Positions 27,451 to 36,362 of a DNA stretch of 64,000 nucleotides are shown in pieces. The DNA comes from Schauerella aestuarii (lineage in GTDB: Bacteria; Pseudomonadota; Gammaproteobacteria; Burkholderiales; Burkholderiaceae_B). The notes under the pieces are model-generated. The model was not told the origin of the DNA. It saw only the letters and a program-made list of their open reading frames with translations, and did no database searches. The position numbers and the translations under genes are program-made. The stretch spans positions 496,001-560,000 of the forward strand of contig NZ_SIZW01000040.1 of assembly GCF_009866805.1 (NCBI RefSeq), given 5' to 3'. Position 1 is the stretch's first letter; the number at the start of each line of letters is the position of its first letter.

Positions 27451-28056
27451 GAGTGAGTTCTCCGTTGTCATGACGCGCCGATATCGGCGCGTGACCCCGG
27501 GTCACCCGTTTGGGCGGATTGAAGCAGGCAAGAAGCGGACCGTTCCCGGGTTCGTAGCCGGGCGTGTCCGCTGATTCAGGCGGGCACGACGTGCCGGTCG
27601 GCACGCGGTTCGGTCAGCAGGGGAGTCTGAGTCACGGATTGTGGTCGACCATAAAAAATGCTGTGAGAACGACAGCCGCGGCGGCAATGACGATGCCTCG
27701 CGCGGCTGGTGCTTTAAGTCTGGTGCATAGAAACTATGCGGCAATCTTGCTGATGCTATCAACCCTGTGCGGGAGGCGGCGCGTCGCCCGAACCGCCGGC
27801 AAATGGTGCCAGCCAGTGTTCGTCGAGGCGCGCGTACACACGCTAACGGGTAACCCAAAGGCTGAAATCGGCAGGCGGTACAATAAGTGCTCCGCGCGCC
27901 AGACGGAGTTGCGATCATTGCAAAGGATCTTGCTGTATCTGGGAGTTGACGGCGCAAAGGGCGCTTCGAAAACTCCAGGATTCTGCCGGATCGTGCAAGG
28001 TACGCACCTCGACATCAGGCGGCTTGTTTCAGCCTTGTGAAGGCTGGCCCGATTAT
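27451..28056. other. 606-bp divergent rne/rluC intergenic region, probable long rne leader
   Basis: No gene is supported here. It contains a good minus-strand promoter (27733-27762) that would give an rne 5' leader of about 275 nt, in line with the long autoregulatory rne leader known from E. coli. A plus-strand TACAAT hexamer (27879-27884) is a candidate -10 for rluC, with no clear -35. Several short inverted repeats are present, but none could be assigned. Confidence 0.6.
27733..27762 (-). promoter_or_regulatory. Candidate sigma-70 promoter for rne
   Basis: On the minus strand TTGATA (27757-27762, 5/6) and CATAGT (27733-27738, 4/6) are separated by 18 bp. They point toward rne. Confidence 0.55.
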
Positions 28057-29022
28057 ATGCCGCTTTCAGTGATGCGCAAAGAAACTTCCGTCCCCAATAC
28101 TTCCCCTGCTGTCCGCATGATCGAGATCGGTCCTGAAGAGGCCGGCCAACGCCTGGATAACTTTCTTGTTCGCGAATGCAAGGGCGTGCCAAAAAGCCAT
28201 TTGTATAAAGCGATTCGGGGCGGCCAGGTGCGCATCAACAAGGGCCGCACCGCCGTCGACTACCGGCTGGCGGAGGGCGACGTGGTGCGCATTCCGCCGT
28301 TGCGCTTGCCTGCGCCGGGCACGCCGCGCAAGGTGCCCGGCGCGGTATTTCCCACCGTTTACGAAGACGATGCCATGCTGGTGATCGACAAGCCCGCCGG
28401 CACGGCCGTGCACGGAGGCAGCGGCGTCGCGTTCGGCGTCATCGAGCAGATGCGGGCCGCGCGTCCCGACGCCAAGTTCCTCGAGCTCGTGCACCGGCTC
28501 GACCGGGAAACCTCGGGGCTGCTCATGATCGCCAAGAAGCGCAATGCCCTGGTCGCCCTGCACGACATGTTGCGCGAAGGCCGGAGCCAAAAGCATTATT
28601 ACGCGCTGGTGTGCGGCGATTGGCAGAACGACCGCCAGCATATTCGCCTGCCATTGCTCAAATGGACCACGCAGAGCGGCGAGCGCCGCGTCAAGGTGGA
28701 TGAAAGCGGCAAGGCAGCACACACGATCATCACCCTCAAGCAACGTCTGGGCCGTTACAGTTTGGTCGACGCCGAATTGCGCACGGGGCGCACGCACCAG
28801 ATTCGCGTGCACCTGGCGTCCAGCGGCTTTCCCATCGTCGGCGACGACAAATACGGTGATGACGCTGTGCGGGACGCCTTTGCACGGCAGGGTTTTAGCC
28901 GTATGTTTCTGCATGCCCACTCGCTGGCGCTGGCCCACCCCCTTACCGGCGAGCCGCTGAACCTGGCCGCGCCGCTGCCGGCGGCGTGCCTGTCCGTCCT
29001 ACAAAAACTGGAGTCGCTGTAA
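28057..29022 (+). CDS. rluC: 23S rRNA pseudouridine synthase RluC
   Basis: A 321-residue RluA-family pseudouridine synthase. E. coli RluC modifies positions 955, 2504 and 2580 of 23S rRNA. An S4 RNA-binding domain (about 30-85, QRLDNFLVRECKGVPKSHLY) precedes the catalytic domain with Asp149 in HRLDRETSG. The start is uncertain: ATG 28057 or ATG 28072 (MRKETS), neither with a good ribosome site. Position next to and divergent from rne is conserved across proteobacteria. A HAD phosphatase gene follows after 2 bp. Confidence 0.92.
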   Translation: MPLSVMRKETSVPNTSPAVRMIEIGPEEAGQRLDNFLVRECKGVPKSHLYKAIRGGQVRINKGRTAVDYRLAEGDVVRIPPLRLPAPGTPRKVPGAVFPTVYEDDAMLVIDKPAGTAVHGGSGVAFGVIEQMRAARPDAKFLELVHRLDRETSGLLMIAKKRNALVALHDMLREGRSQKHYYALVCGDWQNDRQHIRLPLLKWTTQSGERRVKVDESGKAAHTIITLKQRLGRYSLVDAELRTGRTHQIRVHLASSGFPIVGDDKYGDDAVRDAFARQGFSRMFLHAHSLALAHPLTGEPLNLAAPLPAACLSVLQKLESL

Positions 29023-29024
29023 TC

Positions 29025-29699
29025 ATGCCGTATTCGTTGGTGATATTCGATTGGGACGGCACGCTGATGGATTCGACGCACAGCATCGTCGCCGCCATCC
29101 AGGGCGCATGCCGCGACCTGGATCTGCCGGTGCCCTCCAATGACAGCGCCAGTTGGGTCATCGGCCTGTCGCTCGAGGCGGCATTGCGAAGCGCCGTGCC
29201 GGAACTGCGTGACGATCAACTCCCCGAGTTCCTGAACCGCTACCGCATTCATTATTTGCTGCGCGACCCCGAGTTGCGCCTTTTCGACGGCGTGATGGAG
29301 TTGCTGGCCACGCTCTCGGGCATGGGCACCAAGCTCGCCGTGGCGACCGGCAAGAGCCGGGTCGGACTGGATCGCGCGCTGGCGGCAACGGCCTTGCGAC
29401 CGGTGTTCGACGCCACCCGTTGTGCCGACGAAACGTTCAGCAAGCCCCATCCGGGCATGCTGTTCGAATTGATGGAGGTGCTGGATGTGCCGCCCGAGGA
29501 CGTCATCATGATCGGCGATACCTCGCACGATCTGCGCATGGCCACCAATGCCGGCGTGCATGGGTTGGCCGTGACCTACGGCGCCCACGCGCGCGCCGAA
29601 TTGGCATCCTGCGCACCCCAGGCGATCGTCAATAACGTAGCCGAGCTGCGTGAATGGCTCGTGCCGCGCGTCGCCGGTCGCACGGTATCGGCAGGCTGA
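29025..29699 (+). CDS. HAD-family phosphatase, phosphoglycolate-phosphatase-like
   Basis: A 224-residue HAD hydrolase. The nucleophile motif FDWDGTLMDST has Asp9 and Asp11; motif II is VATGK, the Lys lies in SKPHPGM and motif IV is MIGDTSHD. The cap domain sits between motifs I and II, as in Gph-type phosphatases. Substrate unknown (phosphoglycolate or another small phosphate ester). ATG 29025 follows the rluC stop by 2 bp, so they are probably co-transcribed. A 174-bp gap without a clear terminator separates it from msrP. Confidence 0.88.
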   Translation: MPYSLVIFDWDGTLMDSTHSIVAAIQGACRDLDLPVPSNDSASWVIGLSLEAALRSAVPELRDDQLPEFLNRYRIHYLLRDPELRLFDGVMELLATLSGMGTKLAVATGKSRVGLDRALAATALRPVFDATRCADETFSKPHPGMLFELMEVLDVPPEDVIMIGDTSHDLRMATNAGVHGLAVTYGAHARAELASCAPQAIVNNVAELREWLVPRVAGRTVSAG

Positions 29700-29873
29700 C
29701 GGCCGAGGGCGATTACGCCACGCATTGTGTTGCGTGCCGCCATCACGATGTTTCCATTGGCGTCTCGCGCCCGAAGAACTCTTTCCAGCCAGGACGGTCA
29801 TACGGCATCATGCTTTGGCTAGAACCGTAATTACAGCGCAGGCAGCAAGGCGTGCGCGACTGGGAGATGGACC

Positions 29874-30845
29874 GTGCTGATCAAGAAACCGGGCGATGTC
29901 CTGCCGTCAGAAATAACGTCGGAAGCCGTGTGGCACGCGCGTCGCGAATGGATGCTGCGCATGGGTGCAGGGGCTGCGGCGGTCGGGGTGGGGGGATTGA
30001 GCGGGCGCCAGGCGTTCGCCGCCGATGGTCCCACGGGCGAGGTGCTGCAAGCCACCCCGAATCCCCAGTTTTCGGTGATGGAGAAGCAGACGCCGTTTTC
30101 GGACGTCACCTCCTACAACAACTACTACGAGTTTGGCCTGGACAAGGGTGACCCCGCGAAATACGCCGGCAAGCTCAAGACGCGCCCCTGGACGGTCAGT
30201 ATCGAGGGCGAGGTCGGCAAACCCAGAACCTTCGATATCGATGAGTTGCTCAAGCTGGCCCCGATGGAGGAGCGCATCTATCGGCTGCGCTGTGTAGAGG
30301 GCTGGTCGATGGTCATCCCCTGGGTGGGCTATTCGCTGTCGGCGCTGCTCAAGCAGGTGGAACCCACGGGCAACGCGAAGTTCGTCGAGTTCGTGACCGC
30401 CGTGCAGCCCGATACGATGCCGGGGGTGCGATCCGGCGTATTGGGCTGGCCTTACGTGGAAGGCCTGCGCCTGGACGAAGCCATGCATCCGTTGACCTTG
30501 TTGGCGTTCGGTGTGTACGGTCGGGTGTTGCCCAATCAAAACGGCGCGCCGCTGCGCTTGATGGTGCCCTGGAAGTACGGGTTCAAGTCGGCCAAATCGC
30601 TCGTGAAGATTCGCCTGGTGTCCGAACAGCCCAAAACAGCCTGGATCAAGGCTGCCGCGCAAGAGTATGGGTTCTACGCCAACGTCAATCCCAATGTGCC
30701 TCATCCGCGTTGGAGTCAAGCCACCGAGCGCCGCATCGGCGAGGACGGCCTGTTCACACCAAAGCGTAAAACCTTGATGTTCAACGGCTATGGCGACCAG
30801 GTGGCGTCGCTCTATGCCGGCCTGGATTTGAAGCAAAACTACTGA
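29874..30845 (+). CDS. msrP: MsrP, periplasmic molybdoprotein methionine sulfoxide reductase
   Basis: A 323-residue molybdopterin enzyme (formerly YedY) that repairs oxidised methionines in periplasmic proteins. A Tat-type signal with Arg23-Arg24 (HARREWM) and a Gly/Ala hydrophobic stretch directs folded export. Cys140 in [10 protein letters not shown] is the molybdenum ligand. The start is a GTG with a strong GGGAG upstream. It is followed 7 bp later by msrQ, its membrane electron donor. Confidence 0.96.
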   Translation: MLIKKPGDVLPSEITSEAVWHARREWMLRMGAGAAAVGVGGLSGRQAFAADGPTGEVLQATPNPQFSVMEKQTPFSDVTSYNNYYEFGLDKGDPAKYAGKLKTRPWTVSIEGEVGKPRTFDIDELLKLAPMEERIYRLRCVEGWSMVIPWVGYSLSALLKQVEPTGNAKFVEFVTAVQPDTMPGVRSGVLGWPYVEGLRLDEAMHPLTLLAFGVYGRVLPNQNGAPLRLMVPWKYGFKSAKSLVKIRLVSEQPKTAWIKAAAQEYGFYANVNPNVPHPRWSQATERRIGEDGLFTPKRKTLMFNGYGDQVASLYAGLDLKQNY

Positions 30846-30852
30846 GCGCACC

Positions 30853-31551
30853 GTGGCGGAAAAAATCGTGCGTTCCGACGTGTCGCGGCCTGATGGCGTT
30901 GCTCCGCGCGCCTCTGCCGCGGCCGCACGTCCGGCGTCGCCCAATTGGTCGGCAAAAACCATCAGCCGCTTCAAGCCACTGCTGTTTTTGTTGGGTCTTT
31001 ATCCGGTCATGCGTTGGGTCTGGTTGGGGACCCACGACGGGCTCACTGCCAATCCTGTGGAATTCCTGACGCGGTCATCCGGCACCTGGGCCATCGTCTG
31101 CCTGATGGTGACACTGGCGATTACCCCTTTGCGCCGAATGCTCAAGCAGCCCGGTCTGGTGCGCTTGCGGCGGATGTGCGGGCTGTTTGCCTTTTTTTAT
31201 GCCGCGTTGCATTTCGCGGCGTGGGTGTATTGGGACCGCGCGCTCGATCCCGGCCTGATGCTCCAGGACGTGTATGAGCGGCCCTTCATCACCGTGGGAT
31301 TTGCCGCCTTCGTTCTGCTGTGCCTGCTGGCCGCGACGTCCACACAGGGGTGGATGAAACGATTGGGCAAGCGGTGGCAGAAACTGCACCGCGCCGTCTA
31401 TCTGATCGGCGGGCTCGTCGTGCTGCATTACTGGTGGCACAAGGCCGGCAAGAACGACTTTTTCGAGCCCAGCATTTATGCCGGCATTCTGGCTGTGCTG
31501 CTGGGCTTTCGCGTGGTCGTGTGGTTGCGCAATCGCGCGGCAGCGCAATAG
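30853..31551 (+). CDS. msrQ: MsrQ, heme-binding membrane subunit of the MsrPQ system
   Basis: A 232-residue integral membrane protein (formerly YedZ) that passes electrons from the respiratory chain to MsrP. After a polar N-terminus of about 40 residues, six hydrophobic helices carry conserved heme-ligand histidines (YAALHFAAW, LHRAVYLIGGLVVLHYWWH). It starts at a GTG 7 bp after msrP. A 12-bp tandem repeat begins directly after the stop codon. Confidence 0.95.
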   Translation: MAEKIVRSDVSRPDGVAPRASAAAARPASPNWSAKTISRFKPLLFLLGLYPVMRWVWLGTHDGLTANPVEFLTRSSGTWAIVCLMVTLAITPLRRMLKQPGLVRLRRMCGLFAFFYAALHFAAWVYWDRALDPGLMLQDVYERPFITVGFAAFVLLCLLAATSTQGWMKRLGKRWQKLHRAVYLIGGLVVLHYWWHKAGKNDFFEPSIYAGILAVLLGFRVVVWLRNRAAAQ

Positions 31552-31599
31552 GGCGGCCACTGCGGTGGCCACTGAGGTGATCACTGAGGCGGCACCGCA
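31552..31599 (+). repeat. 12-bp tandem repeat array, four copies, after msrQ
   Basis: Four consecutive 12-mers (GGCGGCCACTGC, GGTGGCCACTGA, GGTGATCACTGA, GGCGGCACCGCA) start at the first base after the msrQ stop. No gene is present up to 31689. Confidence 0.7.
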
Positions 31600-31689
31600 C
31601 GGCCGCACATGGTGCCGCACGGCGGTGCACCGTGGAGCGCCGCGGCGAACCCCGGCACGCCTCCTCACGCGCGTTTTACTGCCGCGCCC

Positions 31690-32637
31690 TTACTCCAGTG
31701 CCGACAAGATCGCAGCCGTTTCGATATCGGGCTGGCCGTCGTAGCGCGCCGGCCGATAGTGCATTTGAAACGCGGCCAACACATTGATCGTGGCTCGGTC
31801 GAGTTGGCCGTGCTGCGGTACGGCGTATCCCACGCGCGTAAGCTCGCGCTGAAACCAGAGTACGTCCGGCAAACCCGATTGCGCCAGATTGGCCGAGAAC
31901 TGCGCCACCGTGTTGGTGTCGTACCAGCGGCCGATACCGGCCTGCGCGAGCTTCTGCCAGGGAAAAGCGGGGCCGGGGTCGGTCTTGCGTTGGGGTGAGG
32001 CATCGCTGTGCCCGATGATGTGCTGCGGTTTGACATCATGCCGGGCAGCGATCTCCCGAATCAGACGAATCAGCAAGGTCACCTGGGCATCCGAATAGGG
32101 CTGCCATTGGGTGCCGATCGGGCCCATGTTCACGATTTCGATACCGATGGAGCTCGTGTTCAGCCACGACTGGCCGTACCAGGAGCCATCGCCCGCATGC
32201 CAGGCATTGCGCGTCTCATCGACCAGCCGATAGACCTTCGGCGCCCGATCGTCGGTGATCAGGTAGTGCGAGCTCACTTGTCCTTGCGACAGCACTTTCA
32301 ATGATCGCGCCGTATCGCCCGCCGTGTAGTGCAGCATGATGTACCGCACGCGGCTGTTCTGTCCCTGTGCGGTGATCGACGTATCCAGCGGCACTGTTTT
32401 CGGGGCGCTGGCGCAGCCGGCGAGCAGCGCTAGCGCGGCCAGGGCCAGTGCCGGCCGCACGGCGCGCGCGTGCCGGCGCCCGCTGGCCCAGCCAATTGCG
32501 CTCAAGGTGCCCAAGGTGCTTAAGGTGCTCAAGGTGCCCAAGGCGCCCCTCGTGGAGCCCGGGGCGGCCAACGCGCCCCTCGTGGCGCCCTTGATCGTCC
32601 GCCAGGTGAGGAAGGCAGATGTGTTGCCCGCGATCAT
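31690..32637 (-). CDS. N-acetylmuramoyl-L-alanine amidase lipoprotein (AmiD/AmpD-like) with peptidoglycan-binding domain
   Basis: A 315-residue Amidase_2 protein that should cut the muramyl-peptide bond at the cell envelope. The lipobox LLAGC places the lipidated Cys at residue 75. Zinc-ligand regions are MLHYTAG (His103), AWHAGDGSW and IIGHSDASPQRKTDPGPAF. The last 70 residues resemble a PG_binding_1 domain. The start at 32637 overlaps the upstream methyltransferase stop (ATGA), which supports it even though it leaves an unusually long N-terminus with a TLS/TLG tripeptide repeat before the lipobox. A TTG near residue 45 would give a normal-length signal. Confidence 0.88.
   Translation of the reverse strand: MIAGNTSAFLTWRTIKGATRGALAAPGSTRGALGTLSTLSTLGTLSAIGWASGRRHARAVRPALALAALALLAGCASAPKTVPLDTSITAQGQNSRVRYIMLHYTAGDTARSLKVLSQGQVSSHYLITDDRAPKVYRLVDETRNAWHAGDGSWYGQSWLNTSSIGIEIVNMGPIGTQWQPYSDAQVTLLIRLIREIAARHDVKPQHIIGHSDASPQRKTDPGPAFPWQKLAQAGIGRWYDTNTVAQFSANLAQSGLPDVLWFQRELTRVGYAVPQHGQLDRATINVLAAFQMHYRPARYDGQPDIETAAILSALE
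32501..32545 (-). repeat. 9-bp tandem repeat, five copies, in the amidase N-terminus
   Basis: Five copies of CTCAAGGTG-like 9-mers (variants CCCAAGGTG, CTTAAGGTG, CCCAAGGCG) code on the minus strand for TL(S/G) tripeptides ahead of the lipobox. Adjacent DNA has two copies of GCGCCCCTCGTGG, giving a repeated TRGAL. Confidence 0.75.
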
Positions 32638-33353
32638 GCCGGCTTTGCCAGATACAAAAACAATGTCGGCTGCTTGTCAAGATCAGGCGCGGGCGCCTTT
32701 TTCCACTCCGCTACGGTGCGGGTGGCCACGTATTCGAGATCGGTCGAGAGCGAGCGTGCCACGCACAGGCGCGTATCGCCACGCAGGGCGGCGAGCAGTG
32801 TGGTGAACATCGCGGCATTGCGATAGGGCGTCTCGATCAGCATCTGCGTTTGATTGCCGCGTGCGGAAAGCCCTTCCCACGTGCGCAACTGCTTGGCGCG
32901 TTCGGCAGCATCGATCGGCGCATAGCCGTGAAACGCAAAGCGTTGGCCATCCAGGCCGCTTGCCATGAGTCCCAGGAGGATGGAGGAGGGGCCCACGCAG
33001 GGCCGTACCGTTAGCCCAGCGCGGTGCGCTGCCGCCACCACACGCGCACCCGGATCGGCAACGGCTGGGCAACCGGCCTCCGACACCAGTCCGATGTCGC
33101 GGCCGGCCGAGAGCGGTGCGAGCCAATCTGCGATCTCGCGCTCATCCGTCTTCTCGGACAGCGTATGCACCGTGATTTCCTGTAGAGGGCGTACGGTGCC
33201 GATCTGCTTGAGAAAGGCGCGCGCGGTCTTGGCGTTTTCGGCGATATAGATTTCCAGGCGGCCGGCAAGCGTGCGCACATCGGCAGGCAACCAGCGATCG
33301 ACTGGCGCCTCACCCAGGCTGACGGGAATGAGGTGAAGGTGGCCGGCGCTCAC
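32634..33353 (-). CDS. RsmI-like SAM-dependent methyltransferase
   Basis: A 239-residue tetrapyrrole-methylase-fold (SAM-dependent) protein related to RsmI, which 2'-O-methylates 16S rRNA C1402. Visible family motifs are the Gly/Pro-rich GLVSEAGCPAVADPGARVV and RPCVGPSSILLGLMASGL. It is shorter than RsmI (about 280 residues) and lacks the N-terminal PLYVVATPIGNL start, so it is probably a paralogue of unknown substrate. It overlaps maf upstream and the amidase downstream by 4 bp each, so the three genes form a tightly coupled minus-strand operon. Confidence 0.85.
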   Translation of the reverse strand: MSAGHLHLIPVSLGEAPVDRWLPADVRTLAGRLEIYIAENAKTARAFLKQIGTVRPLQEITVHTLSEKTDEREIADWLAPLSAGRDIGLVSEAGCPAVADPGARVVAAAHRAGLTVRPCVGPSSILLGLMASGLDGQRFAFHGYAPIDAAERAKQLRTWEGLSARGNQTQMLIETPYRNAAMFTTLLAALRGDTRLCVARSLSTDLEYVATRTVAEWKKAPAPDLDKQPTLFLYLAKPA

Positions 33354-33979
33354 AACGGGGCCTTTGGCGTGCGTGCCAGCGGCTGCGCGGCAAACAGCAA
33401 TGGATCCAGTCCAAAACGCGCCAGCATGCCCGTCAGCGCGATCAGCGGCAATCCGATGATGGCCGTAGGGTCATCGCTGGTCATGCCGCTCATGAGCGCG
33501 ATCCCCAGGCCTTCGGCCTTGGCGCTGCCGGCCGTGTCGTAAGGCTGTTCTTTGTTGAGATAGGCCTCGATCGCCGCCTCGCTCAACTTGCGAAAGCGGC
33601 AGTGGGTCACGATATCGGCATGCTCGATCTGCTCGCCGTCCGTCACTGCCAGGGCGCTGTGAAAGTCTACCGTGCGCCCGGACATGCTGCGCAATTGTTC
33701 GCGGGCGCGCTCGAAATTGCCGGGTTTACCCAGCGGCGCACCGTCGATCGTGGCGACCTGATCCGAGCCGATGACAATCGCGCCGGGATAGCGTTTGGCC
33801 ACCGTCTGCGCTTTCTCGATCGACAATCTGAGTGCCAGCGCATGCGGCGGTTCGCCCGAGTGTGGCGTTTCGTCCACATCTGGTGCCACGCTGGCGAAGG
33901 GGATGCCGAGGCGTCCAAGCATCTCTCTGCGATAGCGGGATGACGAGGCGAGAATGAGGCGGGGCGATTCGAGAGACAT
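33350..33979 (-). CDS. yceF: Maf/YceF-type nucleotide pyrophosphatase
   Basis: A 209-residue Maf-family protein; the YceF branch hydrolyses 7-methyl-GTP and related modified nucleotides. The N-terminal LILASSSRYRREMLGRLGIPF and the SDQVATIDG, KPGNFERAREQL and DTAGSAKAEGLG motifs match YceF. Position beside yceD-rpmF-plsX agrees with the E. coli order. ATG 33979 was chosen; the reading frame stays open far upstream (to 34582) without coding character. First gene of the maf/methyltransferase/amidase operon. Confidence 0.93.
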   Translation of the reverse strand: MSLESPRLILASSSRYRREMLGRLGIPFASVAPDVDETPHSGEPPHALALRLSIEKAQTVAKRYPGAIVIGSDQVATIDGAPLGKPGNFERAREQLRSMSGRTVDFHSALAVTDGEQIEHADIVTHCRFRKLSEAAIEAYLNKEQPYDTAGSAKAEGLGIALMSGMTSDDPTAIIGLPLIALTGMLARFGLDPLLFAAQPLARTPKAPL

Positions 33980-34379
33980 GCGTAGAAGTAGCCTGATCAA
34001 GTACGGAAGGAGGCGCGCGGGCGGCGATATCACGGAGCAGGGTCGCGTGGCGTTTGACGCTGCGCTTCGCTCCGAAGTATCATCTATCGTTTTCCGCGGC
34101 ATTTTCGCATAAGTGTGAAAACACGACGTGCGAGAACATCGACCGCTCGCCTCATCGAGGCTGCGCTCGGGAAGGTAAAAAAGCTGAGGTAAGAAGGTTG
34201 AGGTGCGAAGCCGATGGGTTTTGCGCCAGGCCTTTGAATCGCGCCTTCCAGCCGCGCAACAGATTGCGTGAGCGTATCGCGTATACGAATGGGTTGGCCA
34301 GTTGGCTGGAGGTGGTTTGGCTGAAATGCTGACGACTCCGGCGGGCGGCTCGCTGTCATGCAACACACAAGGCAAATAC
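33980..34379. other. 400-bp divergent maf/yceD intergenic region
   Basis: No convincing gene, terminator or clear promoter was found. Open frames on both strands here lack homology and ribosome sites. The palindromic stretch around 34275-34290 (CGTATCGCGTATACG) might contribute to a promoter for yceD-rpmF, but no matching -35 was seen. Confidence 0.5.
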
Positions 34380-34976
34380 ATGGATGAAGGAAAGACGGGC
34401 CGCGGGTCGGGGCGAAAGTCCGGTGAACACGGCACGAGCATCGACGTCTTTGCTTTGGCGCGTGAGGGTACGCAGGTCGAGGGCACACTGCCCATCGTCC
34501 GTTTTTCCCGGGTGATCGAAGATCTTCCCGAGCAAGCGGGCGATGGCGGACAAGCCGTCTCGTGGTCGGCGAAAGGCAGCAAGGATAGCGCGGGTCAGTC
34601 GTTGCTGACGTTGCACATCCAGGCGCGCCCGCTGCTGATTTGCCAGCGCTGCCTGATGCCGTTCGTTTACCCGGTCGACACATCGGTCATGGTGCAATTG
34701 GTGCAGTCCGCCAATGAGCTCGATGCCGAGGATGTGGGTCTGGGCTTGCAATCCGACGATGAAGAGGAGCTCGAAGCGCCTGAAAAAATCGTCGGTTCGC
34801 ATCGTTTCGATGTATTGGCTTTGGTCGAAGACGAATTGCTTTTGAGCATTCCGTTCGTACCCAAGCATGACGTGTGTCCGGATGCGCCGTTGGTGGAAAC
34901 CGACGACGAACCCGAAGAAGCGGCGCCCAGAAAGTCGCCGTTTGCAGTGCTGGAAAACCTGAAGCAAAAACTTTGA
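34380..34976 (+). CDS. yceD: YceD/DUF177 family protein
   Basis: A 198-residue protein of the DUF177/YceD family, found next to rpmF in most bacteria; a role in rRNA metabolism or ribosome assembly has been proposed for the family. The conserved core is LLICQRCLMPFVYPVD with a C-x2-C pair, followed by the acidic segment DDEEELEAPEKIVGSHRFDVLALVEDELLLSIPFVPKHD. ATG 34380 was chosen because AAGG is 9 bp upstream; other in-frame starts lie upstream. The rpmF gene follows after 51 bp. Confidence 0.9.
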   Translation: MDEGKTGRGSGRKSGEHGTSIDVFALAREGTQVEGTLPIVRFSRVIEDLPEQAGDGGQAVSWSAKGSKDSAGQSLLTLHIQARPLLICQRCLMPFVYPVDTSVMVQLVQSANELDAEDVGLGLQSDDEEELEAPEKIVGSHRFDVLALVEDELLLSIPFVPKHDVCPDAPLVETDDEPEEAAPRKSPFAVLENLKQKL

Positions 34977-35027
34977 GATCATTATCGGGCGCTTCGCGTA
35001 CAATGCGCCCGGTTTCTAGGAGTCATC

Positions 35028-35210
35028 ATGGCCGTTCAACAAAACAAGAAGTCCCCCTCCAAGCGCGGTATGCACCGCTCGCACGATTTTCTGGTCAATC
35101 CCCCGACGGCCATCGAGCCGACGACGGGCGAAGCCCATCTGCGTCACCACATCAGCCCCAACGGCGTGTATCGTGGCCGCAAGATCTTCAAGACCAAGGC
35201 CGACGAATAA
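35028..35210 (+). CDS. rpmF: 50S ribosomal protein L32
   Basis: A 60-residue basic ribosomal protein, [20 protein letters not shown]... It is the zinc-free type without Cys pairs. A strong AGGAG lies 7 bp before ATG 35028. It sits between yceD and plsX, as in many proteobacteria, linking ribosome and phospholipid synthesis. Confidence 0.98.
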   Translation: MAVQQNKKSPSKRGMHRSHDFLVNPPTAIEPTTGEAHLRHHISPNGVYRGRKIFKTKADE

Positions 35211-35281
35211 GTCGCCTTGAAAGGGCGATCGTCTGTCCCGGCGTCGTGCTGGGCTGCCACTTCCGCTGATGCAGTAATGCC

Positions 35282-36352
35282 GTGATACGTATTGCGATTG
35301 ATTGCATGGGCGGCGATGCTGGCTTGCCCGTCACCGTGCCCGCCGCGCTTGCATTCGCACGCCGCTTTCCCGATACCGCTTTGTTGCTGGTAGGGCGTGC
35401 GGCCGAGATCGAGCAGGCGCTTTCCCTCGAGAGCGACGTGCCGCGCGAGCGGATCGAAATCGTCTCCGCGACCGAGGTCGTGGAAATGGACGATTCGGTC
35501 GAGATCGCTTTGCGCCGCAAAAAAGACTCGTCCATGCGCCTTGCCGCTCAAGCGGTCAAGGATGGGCGCGCCGACGCCTGTGTGTCTGCAGGCAATACCG
35601 GCGCGTGGATGGCGATCTCGCGATATGTGCTCAAGACGCTGGACGGCATCGATCGTCCGGCAATCGCGACCTCGATCCCGAATCAACTCGGTCGGGCAAC
35701 GACCGTGCTCGATCTGGGCGCGAATGTCGACTGTACGGCCGAGCACTTGCTGCAATTCGCCATCATGGGGTCGGCGTTGTCCCAGACGGTCGACCATCGT
35801 GAGCGGCCCAGTGTGGGGCTGCTCAACATTGGCGAAGAAGTCATCAAGGGCAACGAAGTCGTGAAGGAAGCCGCCGAGCTTCTGCGGGCCAGTCCCCTCA
35901 ATTTTTACGGCAATGTCGAAGGCGACGATATCTTCAAAGGTACCGTCGACGTCGTCGTGTGCGACGGTTTCGTCGGCAATGTGGTGCTCAAGTCGGTCGA
36001 AGGGCTGGCCAAGATGTTGAGCAGCATCATCCGTGAAGAATTCAAGCGCAACCTGTTGACGCTCATCGCCGGCGCGATCGCCAGCCCCGTGCTCAACCGG
36101 CTGCGCAAGCGCGTCGATAATCGGCAGTACAACGGCGCAGCCTTGCTGGGCCTGCGCGGCGTGGTCATCAAGAGCCATGGCTCGGCCGACGCCTATGCAT
36201 TCGGGTTTGCGCTGCAACGCGCACGCGAGGCCGTTGCCAGTAAACTGCTGGATCGCACAGCGCAAGCGGTGGCGCAACTGACGCGCAGCGTGCAGGTGCC
36301 GCCTGTCGTTCCGGCACTGCCGCCCGCCGTCGGCGACACCGTCTCGCCGTAA
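35282..36352 (+). CDS. plsX: Phosphate acyltransferase PlsX
   Basis: A 356-residue enzyme that converts acyl-ACP to acyl-phosphate for phospholipid synthesis. The N-terminal [21 protein letters not shown] and the later [12 protein letters not shown] and [17 protein letters not shown] motifs are characteristic. It starts at a GTG (35282) with a poor ribosome site. The last 25 residues are a Pro/Val-rich tail. First of the plsX-fabH-fabD-fabG group. Confidence 0.97.
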   Translation: MIRIAIDCMGGDAGLPVTVPAALAFARRFPDTALLLVGRAAEIEQALSLESDVPRERIEIVSATEVVEMDDSVEIALRRKKDSSMRLAAQAVKDGRADACVSAGNTGAWMAISRYVLKTLDGIDRPAIATSIPNQLGRATTVLDLGANVDCTAEHLLQFAIMGSALSQTVDHRERPSVGLLNIGEEVIKGNEVVKEAAELLRASPLNFYGNVEGDDIFKGTVDVVVCDGFVGNVVLKSVEGLAKMLSSIIREEFKRNLLTLIAGAIASPVLNRLRKRVDNRQYNGAALLGLRGVVIKSHGSADAYAFGFALQRAREAVASKLLDRTAQAVAQLTRSVQVPPVVPALPPAVGDTVSP

Positions 36353-36362
36353 CACCTACAAC

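Noticed and set aside
24058-27456. Open frame of over 1100 codons antisense to rne
   Set aside because: It mirrors the rne coding frame, is made of Gly/Arg/Ala-rich low complexity and has no family motif. High GC keeps stops rare on the opposite strand.
34084-34683. Frame covering the maf/yceD gap on the minus strand
   Set aside because: It overlaps yceD, lacks a ribosome site and shows no recognisable domain.
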